Assembly: GCF_011064825.1 (NCBI RefSeq)
Contig: NZ_CP048751.1
Span: 1,364,001 to 1,428,000, forward strand
Length of the DNA: 64,000 bases
Source of the DNA: Brevundimonas mediterranea
Lineage (GTDB): Bacteria > Pseudomonadota > Alphaproteobacteria > Caulobacterales > Caulobacteraceae
Direction of reading: 5' to 3'
Under the pieces are notes generated by a model. It searched no databases. It had not been told where the DNA came from and saw nothing but the letters and a program-made list of their open reading frames with translations. Position 1 is the stretch's first letter. Each line of letters opens with the position of its first letter. The translations under genes and the position numbers were made by a program. This document shows positions 27,012-35,829 of this stretch, one piece after another.

Positions 27012-28061
27012 TCAGCCCGCGACCAGGCTCATGTCGCGGCGGGCCATCATCCGGTCGAACTCGGTCCAGACGCCGTCCGAACCGTGCCAATTGCCCTGCG
27101 TCGCGGCCTTCGAATATTCGGTGGCGCGCGCCTCGAAGAAGTTGGCGTGTTCGACGCCCGACAGCAGGGACTGCAGCCAGGGCAGCGGGTTTTCCTTGAC
27201 CCCATAGACTTCCGGCAGCTTCAGCTGGCGCAGGCGCCAGTCGGCGATGAAGCGGATGTACTGTTTGATGTCCTCGGGCGTCATGCCCTGGACCGAGCCC
27301 ATTTCGAAGGCCAGGTCGATGAACCTGTCCTCCATGTTCACCACGGTCTTGCAGCAGTCGACGATATCGTCGGCCACGGCCTTGGTGACGGCCCCCGTCT
27401 CCTTGTTGAAGGCGTGGTAGAGCTTGATGATGCCCTCGCAGTGCAGGCTCTCGTCGCGCACCGACCAGGACACGATCTGGCCCATGCCCTTCATCTTGTT
27501 CTGGCGCGGGAAGTTCATCAGCATGGCGAAGCTGGCGAACAGCTGAACCCCTTCCGAGAAGCCGCCGAACATGGCGAGCGTCCGGCAGATGTCGGCGTCT
27601 GAATCCACGCCGAACTGGCCCATATAGTCGTGCTTGTCCCGCATGGCCTCATATTCCATGAAGGCGCCGAACTCGCTCTCGGGCATGCCGATGGTCTCGA
27701 GCAGCAGGGCGTAGGCCGCGATATGGATGGTCTCCATATTGCCGAAGGCGGCCAGCATCATCTTGATCTCGGTCGGTTTGAACACCCGACCGTAGCGTTC
27801 CATGTAGTTGTCCTGAACCTCGATGTCCGCCTGGGTGAAGAAGCGGAAGATCTGGGTCAGCAGGTTGCGTTCGTTGTCGTTCAGGGTCGAGGCCCAGTCC
27901 TTGACGTCCTCGCCCAGCGGCACCTCTTCCGGCATCCAGTGGACCTGCTGCTGCTTCTTCCACATGTCGAAGGCCCACGGATAGCGGAACGGCTTGTAGG
28001 CGGCGGAGGGGGTCAGAAGACCGGCGCGGTCGGCGCGGATGATCGGGGTGGTGGCGTTCAT
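27012..28061 (-). CDS. nrdB: Class I ribonucleoside-diphosphate reductase, beta subunit
   Basis: A 349-residue radical-generating subunit for NrdA. It is ferritin-like, with the metal ligands and tyrosyl radical in METIHIAAYALLLETIG: the EXXH pair plus Tyr four residues after His, as in E. coli Y122. A second EXXH lies in VRDESLHCEG. No N-terminal ATP-cone is present, so the class I enzyme has no ATP-cone in either subunit. Start ATG 28061. Two NrdR-like sites are upstream. It is far from nrdA and converges on the secreted coiled-coil gene. Confidence 0.95.
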   Translation of the reverse strand: MNATTPIIRADRAGLLTPSAAYKPFRYPWAFDMWKKQQQVHWMPEEVPLGEDVKDWASTLNDNERNLLTQIFRFFTQADIEVQDNYMERYGRVFKPTEIKMMLAAFGNMETIHIAAYALLLETIGMPESEFGAFMEYEAMRDKHDYMGQFGVDSDADICRTLAMFGGFSEGVQLFASFAMLMNFPRQNKMKGMGQIVSWSVRDESLHCEGIIKLYHAFNKETGAVTKAVADDIVDCCKTVVNMEDRFIDLAFEMGSVQGMTPEDIKQYIRFIADWRLRQLKLPEVYGVKENPLPWLQSLLSGVEHANFFEARATEYSKAATQGNWHGSDGVWTEFDRMMARRDMSLVAG

Positions 28062-28136
28062 CGAACTGGACCTGAAAAGAGCGATTCCGGAGAGGGGCTC
28101 ACCATGCGACTCGGCGTGCCCGGCGCCAAGTCGGAA

Positions 28137-28184
28137 ATCACCTATTTGGTGATCACAAATTGTCCTACCCGCTACATCTTGTGG
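28137..28184 (-). promoter_or_regulatory. Candidate paired NrdR boxes upstream of nrdB
   Basis: The distal site (28169-28184, gene strand CCACAAGATGTAGCGG) matches 11 of 16 NrdR consensus positions. The proximal site is in the 17-base inverted repeat at 28137-28153 (ATCACC-N5-GGTGAT), about 32 bases away. Weaker than the nrdA pair, but the spacing matches. Confidence 0.5.
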
Positions 28185-28297
28185 TTTGGATTGAGGAAAC
28201 TGGGGACGGGCCTGGGGATGGTCCGCCGCCGGCACGGACCCGACTGGCGCAAAAACAGGGTGACAGGGCGCCAAAGGCGCCAAAAGCGCCAGGCCGG

Positions 28298-28894
28298 TCA
28301 CCGGGCGTCCGCCGGGGACGGGGCGCGGCCCGCCCCCGCTCCCGCCTGAGCCGCCTCTTCTTCCGCCTTGATCGCAGCCCTGATCCGGTCCGAGGCGGTC
28401 AGCCCGGCGAGGTCGTTCAGGAAGGCGGCGCGGATATGATCGGCCTCGCGGAAGGGCTGGGACTCGTCGTCCAGCCCGGCCCCGGTGCGCTGGGCCAGCT
28501 GGACCAGCCGCATCCAGGCGACCGCCTCGGCCGGACGACGCAGGGCCGCCGCCTCGCACGCCTGTTTGAAGGCGTAGCGACGCAGTTCCACCGGAGCGGG
28601 ATCGACCAGCAGGTCGAACAGGTCGTTTTCGTTGGCCGTAACCATGGCCGCCAGTTCAGGCCGCGCCTGCAAAGCCGCCTGGCGGTCCTGGCCGTCGCGA
28701 GTCCAAGCGGGCATGTCGGCCATGGGCCCGATGTCGCGGTCGCAGCGTCGCCAGCCCGCCGCCGCCGCGCGGCGGCGCAGGCTGCGCACGGAGATCCGGT
28801 AGCGTTCGGCGACCAGGGCGGCAGGTTCGCCCGCCTGATAGTCGCGGCGGACATGGACCCAGAGGTCGGTTTCGGTGTTCTGTGCATCGGTCAT
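28298..28894 (-). CDS. Hypothetical protein with N-terminal helix-turn-helix
   Basis: A 198-residue protein from ATG 28894. Residues 15-45 resemble a homeodomain-like helix-turn-helix (PAALVAERYRISVRSLRRRA), similar to small-terminase or transposase-type DNA binders. The rest is helical and acidic, with a Pro/Ala-rich tail. No exact family is recognised. It could be a regulator or a phage-derived remnant. About 235 bases separate it from nrdB; it is divergent from the accessory patch on its right. Confidence 0.6.
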   Translation of the reverse strand: MTDAQNTETDLWVHVRRDYQAGEPAALVAERYRISVRSLRRRAAAAGWRRCDRDIGPMADMPAWTRDGQDRQAALQARPELAAMVTANENDLFDLLVDPAPVELRRYAFKQACEAAALRRPAEAVAWMRLVQLAQRTGAGLDDESQPFREADHIRAAFLNDLAGLTASDRIRAAIKAEEEAAQAGAGAGRAPSPADAR

Positions 28895-29019
28895 GGGCCG
28901 ATTGTAGGCACGGTTTCGAACGCGGATATTCAAAGGGCGTTTTTTGGGGGCAAGCCTTTGAAATCCATGCCGCCCGACCGTCAGCAATAAAATTTAGCCT
29001 GACATTCAGGAGGGATCGG

Positions 29020-29229
29020 ATGAGTTTCACCGCCCATGGCGCCGCCGGGTCCGGATCGGTTCCGGTCGAGGCGGCCCCTGACCCTGCTGGGCCTACACCG
29101 TCATGGCGCATGAAGGTCAGCAAGCAGCATTCCCGGAAGCACAGAATCGGAACATCGCTTTCTCTCGCTCAATTCGGCCTATCAATATGGGAGGGTTCGG
29201 CAAAGCGCAGTTTTTATCTTATTGAATAA
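29020..29229 (+). CDS. Short ORF with a strong ribosome site, possibly a gene fragment
   Basis: ATG 29020 follows the near-perfect Shine-Dalgarno AGGAGGGAT by five bases. The 69-residue product begins MSFTAHGAAGSGSVPVEA and runs into an AT-rich tail ending RSFYLIE. The first 30 codons fit the GC-rich host style, while the last 25 use AT-rich codons, as if an upstream gene had been cut by inserted DNA. No family is recognised. It may be a 5' remnant of a larger gene. Confidence 0.35.
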   Translation: MSFTAHGAAGSGSVPVEAAPDPAGPTPSWRMKVSKQHSRKHRIGTSLSLAQFGLSIWEGSAKRSFYLIE

Positions 29230-29306
29230 AAAGGGAAATCTATTTTCTCTTTTTCACTTGTCGAAAGCACTTGCCCCGAAAGATCGATTCGTGGCAACAA
29301 TCGGCA

Positions 29307-29705
29307 ATGTCCATCACCCGCATCAGAGCCGAAAGGGAAGAAATCGCCCGCCAGCGCGCCGCTTTAGACAAGCGGGACGCGGATCTCGCCGTGGCCGAGA
29401 AGGTACTGGTGGAATTGGAAGGCGTGGATGCGTCGAGCGCTCCCGAAGCGCCATACGAGCTAAATCTGTCGCCCCAAGCCACAACGCGCCGTGAGAAGAT
29501 CATTGAAGCGCTAAAAGGCCCGAAGCTTTGGATGACCTCGGGAGAAATCAACAAAGCCATCTACAAACGGCACGGCGTGATGATCAAGACAACGTCCCTT
29601 TACCCCATGCTCACCCTCATGACGAAGGAGGGTGTGCTTATGCGGAGTAAGGACAAATTGGCTCTCGAGAGCCGTATCGGGGAGGGTTCTCAAGTGAACG
29701 ATTAA
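29307..29705 (+). CDS. Hypothetical protein: coiled coil plus winged-helix-like domain
   Basis: A 132-residue protein starting at ATG 29307. Residues 5-40 form a heptad-rich helix (AEREEIARQRAALDKRDADL). Residues 65-120 (KIIEALKGPKLWMTSGEINK, then HGVMIKTTSLYPMLTLMTKE) look like a winged helix-turn-helix. It lies in the AT-richer accessory patch, and its base composition is lower in GC than its neighbours, which suggests transfer. A terminator follows eight bases after the stop. A DNA-binding role is inferred from the fold only. Confidence 0.6.
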   Translation: MSITRIRAEREEIARQRAALDKRDADLAVAEKVLVELEGVDASSAPEAPYELNLSPQATTRREKIIEALKGPKLWMTSGEINKAIYKRHGVMIKTTSLYPMLTLMTKEGVLMRSKDKLALESRIGEGSQVND

Positions 29706-29712
29706 TGCGAAA

Positions 29713-29739
29713 AAGCCCGCCATGCGGCGGGCTTCCCCG
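29713..29739 (+). terminator. Terminator hairpin after the coiled-coil/wHTH gene
   Basis: A nine-base stem (AAGCCCGCC/GGCGGGCTT) with an ATGC loop follows the stop at eight bases. The T run is short, so termination may be partial or bidirectional. Confidence 0.55.
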
Positions 29740-30216
29740 AAAATAATCGGGCCGGATGACCCAACAAATTCGTCTCTTGACACAGCGAATGTAGGCGAAC
29801 CCGGCCCCGATTTCAAATTGAAATCCAGAAAGGCTGGAAATGACTACGCACGTCACTAGGCGGCGCAAGAAGCGCTGCCATTTAATCAACTGCCCCTTCC
29901 GATGCCCTCAAAGGTACCGGAGGCCAAAGCCGAGGCCTCATCCCCGGCGATAGTAGCTAGTCCGTCGAGGCCGCCAGATCCTTACTCGGACCTGGCGATT
30001 TCCCCGAGACCCGCTTTGCCTTGTCTAGCTGTACACAACCAGGCTCAGTCAACCGTCGCGGAAACGGGTGGCCGGCTAGATCGTCAAGGCCGCGCTTGCT
30101 TCTACAAGGTCGCGCCGAAGATGGCGGAGGTGGTGAAGCGGGTGGACGAACTGCGGGAACTCAAGGCCTTCGGGGCGAAACGGTTTCCGTTCGACGCCGG
30201 CTGATCGAGGGTCACG
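29740..30216. other. Gene-poor accessory stretch, no confident gene
   Basis: About 480 bases with mixed base composition. A plus frame ending at TGA 30202-30204 (last residues FGAKRFPFDAG) may be the tail of a degraded gene. A minus frame over the same region is not convincing. A partial inverted repeat (AATCGGGCCGG near 29744 and its near-complement near 29800) is visible. The stretch ends at repeat A1. Confidence 0.4.
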
Positions 30217-30294
30217 CTCACCTCCCCGTCGGCGAAGGCCGGCGGGGAGGACAGGCGGGAGCGTCAGCGAACGCCAGGTGGGGGCGACTCGGTG
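30217..30294 (+). repeat. Dispersed palindromic repeat, family A, copy 1
   Basis: Begins CTCACCTCCCCG, then GCGAAGGC flanked by complementary arms, GGGGAGGACAGG, and ends GGGGGCGACTC. The same order recurs at 30324-30393 (inverted) and 52592-52662. Its arms pair on themselves, giving a REP-like structure. Confidence 0.75.
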
Positions 30295-30323
30295 TCTGAC
30301 GCTCTTGAGGTCATCGTCGCCGT

Positions 30324-30393
30324 CGGAGTCGCCCCCTCCTGGTCGCAAGCGCGACCTGTCCTCCCCACGCGCCTTCGCGCGCGGAGAGGTGAG
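30324..30393 (-). repeat. Dispersed palindromic repeat, family A, copy 2 (inverted)
   Basis: The reverse complement reads GGCTCACCTCTCCG with the GCGAAGGC core, GGGGAGGACAGGTCGC, and GGGGGCGACTCC. It faces copy 1 across 29 bases, so the two could pair into one larger hairpin. Confidence 0.75.
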
Positions 30394-30707
30394 CCGGCCT
30401 TTACCTGCTCATCGTGAAGACAATAGATTTTCTGCACCCTGCCCTCAGCAAACATGGCCCCTTCCGCGCATTGACCCGCCGCATCTTCGCCCTGATATGG
30501 CCATGACCGCGAGGCGCTCCCCCTGACCGCGCGGTCGGAGACGACGATGTCCAAAGTCCTGACAAAGGCCGGCCCTTATCGGCGCGGCGGACGATGTAGC
30601 GGCTGAAGCCGCCCGATCCGTCACATCCAGCCCCCTAGGCCGGACGTCGAAGACGCCGGCTCCGCGCGCCTAGACGCGCCAAGAACAATCATCAGGAAAT
30701 CTCTCAA
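30394..30707 (+). other. 314-base leader region of the TonB receptor, no gene seen
   Basis: Only short frames are present. A GC-rich inverted pair around GGCGCGGCGGAC/GCGGCTGAAGCCGC may fold in the receptor mRNA leader, but no known riboswitch motif (including cobalamin) is visible. Confidence 0.4.
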
Positions 30708-33080
30708 ATGCGCACCGCCTTCCGAGCCGCCTCGCCGGCGCTTCTCGCCACCGTCTCCGCCGTCGCCCTGCTGAGCGCCGCGCCCGCCTTCGCTCAAGAC
30801 GCCGCCGTCGATGAGGCCGCGACCGTGGACGAGATCGTCGTCACCGGCACCCGCGTGGCCAATCGCTCGCGTCTCGACACCCTGGCGCCGGTCGACGTGG
30901 TCACGGCCCAGAGCCTGCAGAACCGGGGGACGACCGAGTTCGCGACGGCCCTGGCCCAGTCCGTGCCGTCCCTGACCTTCCCGCGCCCCTCGGCCAATGA
31001 CGGCAGCGACTCGATCCGGCCGGCGACCCTGCGCGGCCTGTCGCCCGACCAGACCCTGGTCCTGGTCAACGGCACGCGCCGCCACGCCTCGGCCCTGGTC
31101 AACACCAACGGCGTCGTCGGCCGCGGCTCGGCCGCCGTGGATCTGAACGCCATTCCGACCGCGGCCCTGGACCGGGTCGAGGTGCTGCGCGACGGGGCCT
31201 CGGCCCAGTACGGCTCGGACGCCATCGCCGGGGTGGTGAACCTGCGGCTGAAGGCGGCCTCCAGCGGCGGCGGGGCCAGCGTCACCTATGGCCAGTATCT
31301 GACCACGGTGAAGACCGCGCGCGGCGAGCGCGACGAGGAGGACGGCGCCACCACCACCGCCTCGGCCTGGCAGGGGTTCGCCCTGGGCGACGACGGCTTC
31401 CTGACCCTGTCGGCGGAATATCTGAACCGCGAGTCGACCAACCGCTCGGACTATGATCCCCGCGCGGCCGCCAATGGCGCCGTCACCGCCCGGTTCGGCG
31501 ATCCGGACGTCGAGCAGTGGACCGTCTTCGCCAACGCCGGCAAGGGTCTGGGGAACGGCTGGGAGGCCTATGGCTGGGCCGGTTATCAGGACCGCGACAG
31601 CTCCGGCGCCGCCTTCCCGCGCCTGTCGGACAACGTCAACAATGTCGCGGCCCTCTATCCGAACGGCTTCCTGCCCAAGGTGGCGGTCAATTCGCAGGAC
31701 GCCTCCCTGGCCGGGGGCCTGCGCGGCGTCATCGCCGGATGGGACGCCGACGTCAGCCTGGTCTATGGCCGCAACGCCCTGGATTTCCGCACCGAGGATT
31801 CGCTGAATTCGACCTATGGCGCCGCGTCGCTGACCAGTTTCGATTCCGGCAGCCTGATCTATGACCAGTTGGTGCTGGGGGCCGACTTCAGCCGGCAGTT
31901 CGAGGCCGGCCTGTCAGGCGGGCCGCTGAACCTGGCCTGGGGCCTGGAGCAACGCTGGGAGAATTATCAGATCGAGGCGGGCCAGCCGGAAAGCTACAAC
32001 CGCGGGCCGCTGGGGTCGAACACGGCCCTGTCGGGCGGGGCCCAGGGCTTCCCCGGCTTCCAGCCGTCGAACGAAGTCGACGTCGATCGCGATAATTTCG
32101 CCGCCTATGCCGATATCGAACTGCCGATCACCGAGAAACTGACCCTGGCCGGGGCGGTGCGGTTCGAGGACTATTCCGACTTCGGCGACACCCAGACGGG
32201 CAAGCTGTCGGGCCGGTATGACTTCACGCCCAACTTCGCCCTGCGCGGCTCGGTCTCGACCGGCTTCCGCGCCCCGTCGCTGCAGCAGTCCTATTTCACC
32301 TCGACCTCGTCGGTGATCCAGGACGGGGCGGTGGTGGAGACCGGGACCTTCCCGTCGGTCAGCCCGGTGGGGACGGCCCTGGGCGGACGGCCGCTGAAGC
32401 CCGAGACTTCGACCAACTATTCGCTGGGCGCCGTGGTGCGGCTGGGGGCCTTCGACCTGACGGTGGACGCCTACAAGATCGAAATCGAGGACCAGATCGT
32501 CCTGTCCGAGCTGATCCGCGACCCCGCCCTGCTGACCCCGCTGGGGGTCCAGGCGGCGCGCTTCTTCCTGAACGGGGTCTCGACCACGACGGAAGGGGTG
32601 GACGTGGTCGGCCGCTATCGCCTGCCGACCGAGACCGTCGGCGATTTCGACTTCACCGTGGCGGCCAACTTCAACGACGTGTCGCTGGACACCGACCTGG
32701 CGCCCGGCCTGTTCGGCCGCCAGCGGATCCTGACGATCGAGGAGGGCACGCCGGACGTGAAGGTCTCGGCCGGCGCCGACTGGCGGCTGCAGAAATGGGG
32801 CGCCAGCCTGCGGGCCACCTATTACGGCGACGTGCTGCAACCGGGGTCGGTCGCGGCCAACGACTATCGCACCGGCGAGAAGACGGTGATCGATCTGGAG
32901 GGCCGGTATCAGCTGACCGACCGGGTCGGGCTGGCGGTCGGGGCGGATAATGTCTTCGACGAATATCCGGAGGCGACGCCGGCGTCGCTGAACTCGAACG
33001 GGGTGCTGGGCTACCCCTACAACTCGCCGTTCGGCTTCAACGGGCGGTTCGTCTATGCGCGGGTCAACCTGACCTGGTAG
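30708..33080 (+). CDS. TonB-dependent outer-membrane receptor
   Basis: A 790-residue outer-membrane active transporter. Signal peptide (LLATVSAVALLSAAPAFAQ), TonB box DEIVVTGTR, plug domain (residues 45-175, with QTLVLVNGTRRH and VEVLRDGASAQYGSDAIAGV) and a 22-strand barrel ending in the aromatic FVYARVNLTW. Such receptors import siderophores, cobalamin or carbohydrates using TonB energy. Nothing nearby fixes the ligand; the hybrid kinase gene converges six bases past the stop. Length fits the carbohydrate/unknown-ligand receptor group common in Caulobacterales. Confidence 0.93.
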   Translation: MRTAFRAASPALLATVSAVALLSAAPAFAQDAAVDEAATVDEIVVTGTRVANRSRLDTLAPVDVVTAQSLQNRGTTEFATALAQSVPSLTFPRPSANDGSDSIRPATLRGLSPDQTLVLVNGTRRHASALVNTNGVVGRGSAAVDLNAIPTAALDRVEVLRDGASAQYGSDAIAGVVNLRLKAASSGGGASVTYGQYLTTVKTARGERDEEDGATTTASAWQGFALGDDGFLTLSAEYLNRESTNRSDYDPRAAANGAVTARFGDPDVEQWTVFANAGKGLGNGWEAYGWAGYQDRDSSGAAFPRLSDNVNNVAALYPNGFLPKVAVNSQDASLAGGLRGVIAGWDADVSLVYGRNALDFRTEDSLNSTYGAASLTSFDSGSLIYDQLVLGADFSRQFEAGLSGGPLNLAWGLEQRWENYQIEAGQPESYNRGPLGSNTALSGGAQGFPGFQPSNEVDVDRDNFAAYADIELPITEKLTLAGAVRFEDYSDFGDTQTGKLSGRYDFTPNFALRGSVSTGFRAPSLQQSYFTSTSSVIQDGAVVETGTFPSVSPVGTALGGRPLKPETSTNYSLGAVVRLGAFDLTVDAYKIEIEDQIVLSELIRDPALLTPLGVQAARFFLNGVSTTTEGVDVVGRYRLPTETVGDFDFTVAANFNDVSLDTDLAPGLFGRQRILTIEEGTPDVKVSAGADWRLQKWGASLRATYYGDVLQPGSVAANDYRTGEKTVIDLEGRYQLTDRVGLAVGADNVFDEYPEATPASLNSNGVLGYPYNSPFGFNGRFVYARVNLTW

Positions 33081-33086
33081 GCGGCT

Positions 33087-35234
33087 TTATGCAGCTCGGA
33101 CGTCGTCGATCCTGTGTTCGGCGGCGTCCATGGCCTGGTCCATGGCGGCGTAGAGCCGGGCCTGGGTGACGGGCTTGGCCACATGAGCGTCCATGCCGGC
33201 TGACAGGCAGCGCGCCACGTCCTCGGGCATGGCCTCGGCGGTCACGGCCAGGATGGCGGTTCCGGCCGCCGGCCCCTCCAGCGCGCGTATGGCCCGGGTG
33301 GCGGCGACGCCGTCCATCACCGGCATGCGGATGTCCATCAGCACCAGGTCGAAATCGCCCGTCCGCACGGCCTCGACCGCCTCGCGCCCGTCGCAGGCCT
33401 CGGCGGTCTCGCAGTCGACGGCCTGCAGCATGATCCGCAGCAGATCGCGGTTGGCGGGATGGTCATCGACGACCAGGACCCGCATGCGTCGCGCCTCCAG
33501 CAGCGGCGTCTCGACCGCAGGGGCGGCCGCGGCCGCCACGGCCTTGGCCGGGATTTCCACCGTGAATGTCGTCCCCCTGTGGGGCGTGCTTTCGACGGTC
33601 ACGGTTCCGCCCAGCCGGTCGATGTGGTTCTTGGCCAGGGCCAGACCGACGCCGGCCCCCTCATGGGCGCGGCTGGTGGTGGCGTCCGCCTGTTCGAACA
33701 GGCTGAAGATTCCGGCGAGAACCTCCTCGGTCATGCCGCAACCGGTGTCATTGATCGCGAAACGCAGTCGGTCGCCCACCCGCTCCACCCCGATGCGCAC
33801 CCCGCCCTTGCCGGTGAACTTCACGGCGTTGCTGCCCAGGTGGTGCAGAATCTGACGCAGGCGTCGCCCGTCGGTCAGGACCAAGCCTTCCGTACCGGGA
33901 GCGAAGCCTACAGCGAAGTTCAGGCCCCGGACGGCGGCCCATTCGCGCGCCGGCCCGACGGCCTCGTCGATCAGGGTGGAGAGGTCCTCCGGCTTCAGGT
34001 CGAGCGCAGAACAGCCGTTCGACACCTCCAGCAAATCCTCGATCAGGCGCAGCATGGCCTCGCCGCACTGATGCACGGCCTCGACCTGACGTCGGCCCTC
34101 GGCGTCCAGTTCGGGATGTCGCGACAGCAGATCCGCATAGCCGGTGATCCCGGTCAGGGGCGTGCGCATCTCGTGGCTCATCATGGCCAGGAACCGGGAC
34201 TTGGCCGCGTCCGCCTGTTCAGCGCGTTTCAAGGCGGCCAAGGCGGCTTCGGTGCGCACGTTCAGGCGGGCGACCAGACGACGCCGTTCGGTCGACAGGG
34301 CGGTGATCGGCAGGGCCGTGATCACCACGGTCAGGAGAAACAGATGAAGCACGTTCATCTGCCGCATGACGGCGGGAACCCCCTCCAGAGCCGGGTCGAA
34401 GGCCAGCCGGGTCAGAATCACGGGTCCATGGCCGGTGACGGTGGCGCCGGCCCCGATGACCGCGACCAGGATCACCGCCCCCGCCGTCCACGGCGGGGAC
34501 AGGCGGAAGGCCAGCAGGATCAACGGCGGGAAGATGATGAACAGAATGGGCGCCTGATTCTGACCGAAGGCCCACAGGGCTGCAACGGCCACCAGGCTCA
34601 TCAGAATGACGAACTCGGAGCGCGACGCCAGGGCGTCCTTGCGGAAGCGGTGATTGCGCGCGACCAGCAACAGGGTCGGCGCGACGATCATCATCGCCAG
34701 CAGTTCCATGTCGAACAGGTGGCGCATGCGGAAGCCGAGGCTTTCCAGCGGCGGCCGCCCGGCGATGACCGCGATCAGGCCCGCCAGCAGGGTGGTCACG
34801 GCGACGGCCGGAACCGCTGCCCCGACGGCGAACCGGAACAGGCGAAGCGGACGCCGCATATCGAGGGCCGCCCCGCAAAGGCGACGCGCCAGCAGGGTGG
34901 CGATCCCCACCTGCAGCAGGTTCAGGGCGACATTGGTGATCGCGAACAGAAGGATGTCGCCCCGGACGATATTGCTGGCCAGATTGATCAGGACGCAGCC
35001 GACCATGACCCCCATGGCCTTGTCCCGGCGCAACTGCAGCACCGCCGCCAGCAGCACGGCGTTGGCGGGCCACATCACGGTGGCGTGCAGGGCCGCGATG
35101 CTCCACTGGCCCAGCAACTGACTGGCGATGAACAGCAATACGTAGAGCCAGGGCGGCGGGCCTGCCTCCCGACCGGCGTCATGGCGGAAAAACCGCCAGC
35201 GCCCACGCCCCAGACTCGATCTGCTCCGACCCAT
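33087..35234 (-). CDS. MASE1 hybrid histidine kinase with receiver domain
   Basis: A 715-residue hybrid kinase. An N-terminal MASE1 sensor with about eight membrane helices (residues 30-310) is followed by a HisKA domain with phospho-His in MMSHEMRTPL, an HATPase with G1 NDTGCGM and G2 GAGVGLALAK, and a C-terminal receiver (MRVLVVDDHPANRD, phospho-acceptor Asp in LVLMDIRMPVMDG). The N-box is degenerate (LGSNAVKF). ATG 35234 is chosen over a TTG at 35252. The phosphate presumably moves to an unlinked phosphotransfer protein. It converges on the TonB receptor. Confidence 0.92.
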   Translation of the reverse strand: MGRSRSSLGRGRWRFFRHDAGREAGPPPWLYVLLFIASQLLGQWSIAALHATVMWPANAVLLAAVLQLRRDKAMGVMVGCVLINLASNIVRGDILLFAITNVALNLLQVGIATLLARRLCGAALDMRRPLRLFRFAVGAAVPAVAVTTLLAGLIAVIAGRPPLESLGFRMRHLFDMELLAMMIVAPTLLLVARNHRFRKDALASRSEFVILMSLVAVAALWAFGQNQAPILFIIFPPLILLAFRLSPPWTAGAVILVAVIGAGATVTGHGPVILTRLAFDPALEGVPAVMRQMNVLHLFLLTVVITALPITALSTERRRLVARLNVRTEAALAALKRAEQADAAKSRFLAMMSHEMRTPLTGITGYADLLSRHPELDAEGRRQVEAVHQCGEAMLRLIEDLLEVSNGCSALDLKPEDLSTLIDEAVGPAREWAAVRGLNFAVGFAPGTEGLVLTDGRRLRQILHHLGSNAVKFTGKGGVRIGVERVGDRLRFAINDTGCGMTEEVLAGIFSLFEQADATTSRAHEGAGVGLALAKNHIDRLGGTVTVESTPHRGTTFTVEIPAKAVAAAAAPAVETPLLEARRMRVLVVDDHPANRDLLRIMLQAVDCETAEACDGREAVEAVRTGDFDLVLMDIRMPVMDGVAATRAIRALEGPAAGTAILAVTAEAMPEDVARCLSAGMDAHVAKPVTQARLYAAMDQAMDAAEHRIDDVRAA

Positions 35235-35365
35235 ACCGGCAGGCTGGGCCAAAGCCCTTAGAATTCCATTGTTTAAAATCTAGGTAGAATTGCGCACCCC
35301 GAGGATCCCGACAAGTAACGGCCAAGGTTCAGGCGTTTTCAGAGATCCGCCCGCTCTTTCCCCCG

Positions 35366-35749
35366 TTGCAGTTCGGCGGCGGCAAGCCTTATCGTGTTCT
35401 GGGTCTGGCGCGGGAACGGCTTGCCGGCGCCCTTGTCGGAACAATTGTGCGGCGACCTGCCGCCTTCGAGGCCCGCGCCGAGGCCTTCGGCAAGAGCATG
35501 GAAGCCATGTCCGCCGAGATGGAGGCCGCCGCGACCCAGGCGGACAAGGCCAAGGCCGCGACCGACCTCGCGGCCATCCAGGCGCGTTACGATTCGGAGG
35601 CCGCGTCCTTCGCCGCCGAGGTTCAGACCTTCGCCGTCGCCCAGGGCGCGCCGGCCGAACAGGTCGCTGCGGCTGTGGAGCAGATCAAGTCCGTTCCGGC
35701 CATGGTCCGCGCCGAGATCGCCGCGAAGACCGCCCCTGCGCCGCAGTAG
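35366..35749 (+). pseudogene. Possible 5'-truncated paralogue of the next gene
   Basis: A 127-codon frame with only TTG as start and no signal peptide. Residues 33-90 (FEARAEAFGKSMEAMSAEM) closely resemble the following secreted protein (FEARMEAFGKRAEAISED). The normal N-terminus and signal peptide are missing, and the first 30 residues are atypical. It is best read as a degraded duplicate, though an unusual start cannot be excluded. Confidence 0.5.
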
Positions 35750-35829
35750 CGCCGCGTCTTACCGCGATTTCACTTGAGGCGGGGCGGCCTTGGGCGGAGT
35801 TTGCACGGGTCATCAACGGGGAAGCTCCC

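Noticed and set aside
29840..29953. A 37-residue Arg/Cys-rich ORF after GGCTGGAA
   Set aside because: Too short and without homologous features; the ribosome site is weak and the DNA is within a remnant-rich stretch.
30394..30707. Possible riboswitch in the TonB receptor leader
   Set aside because: No conserved cobalamin, or other known, aptamer core could be aligned; only generic GC-rich pairing is visible.
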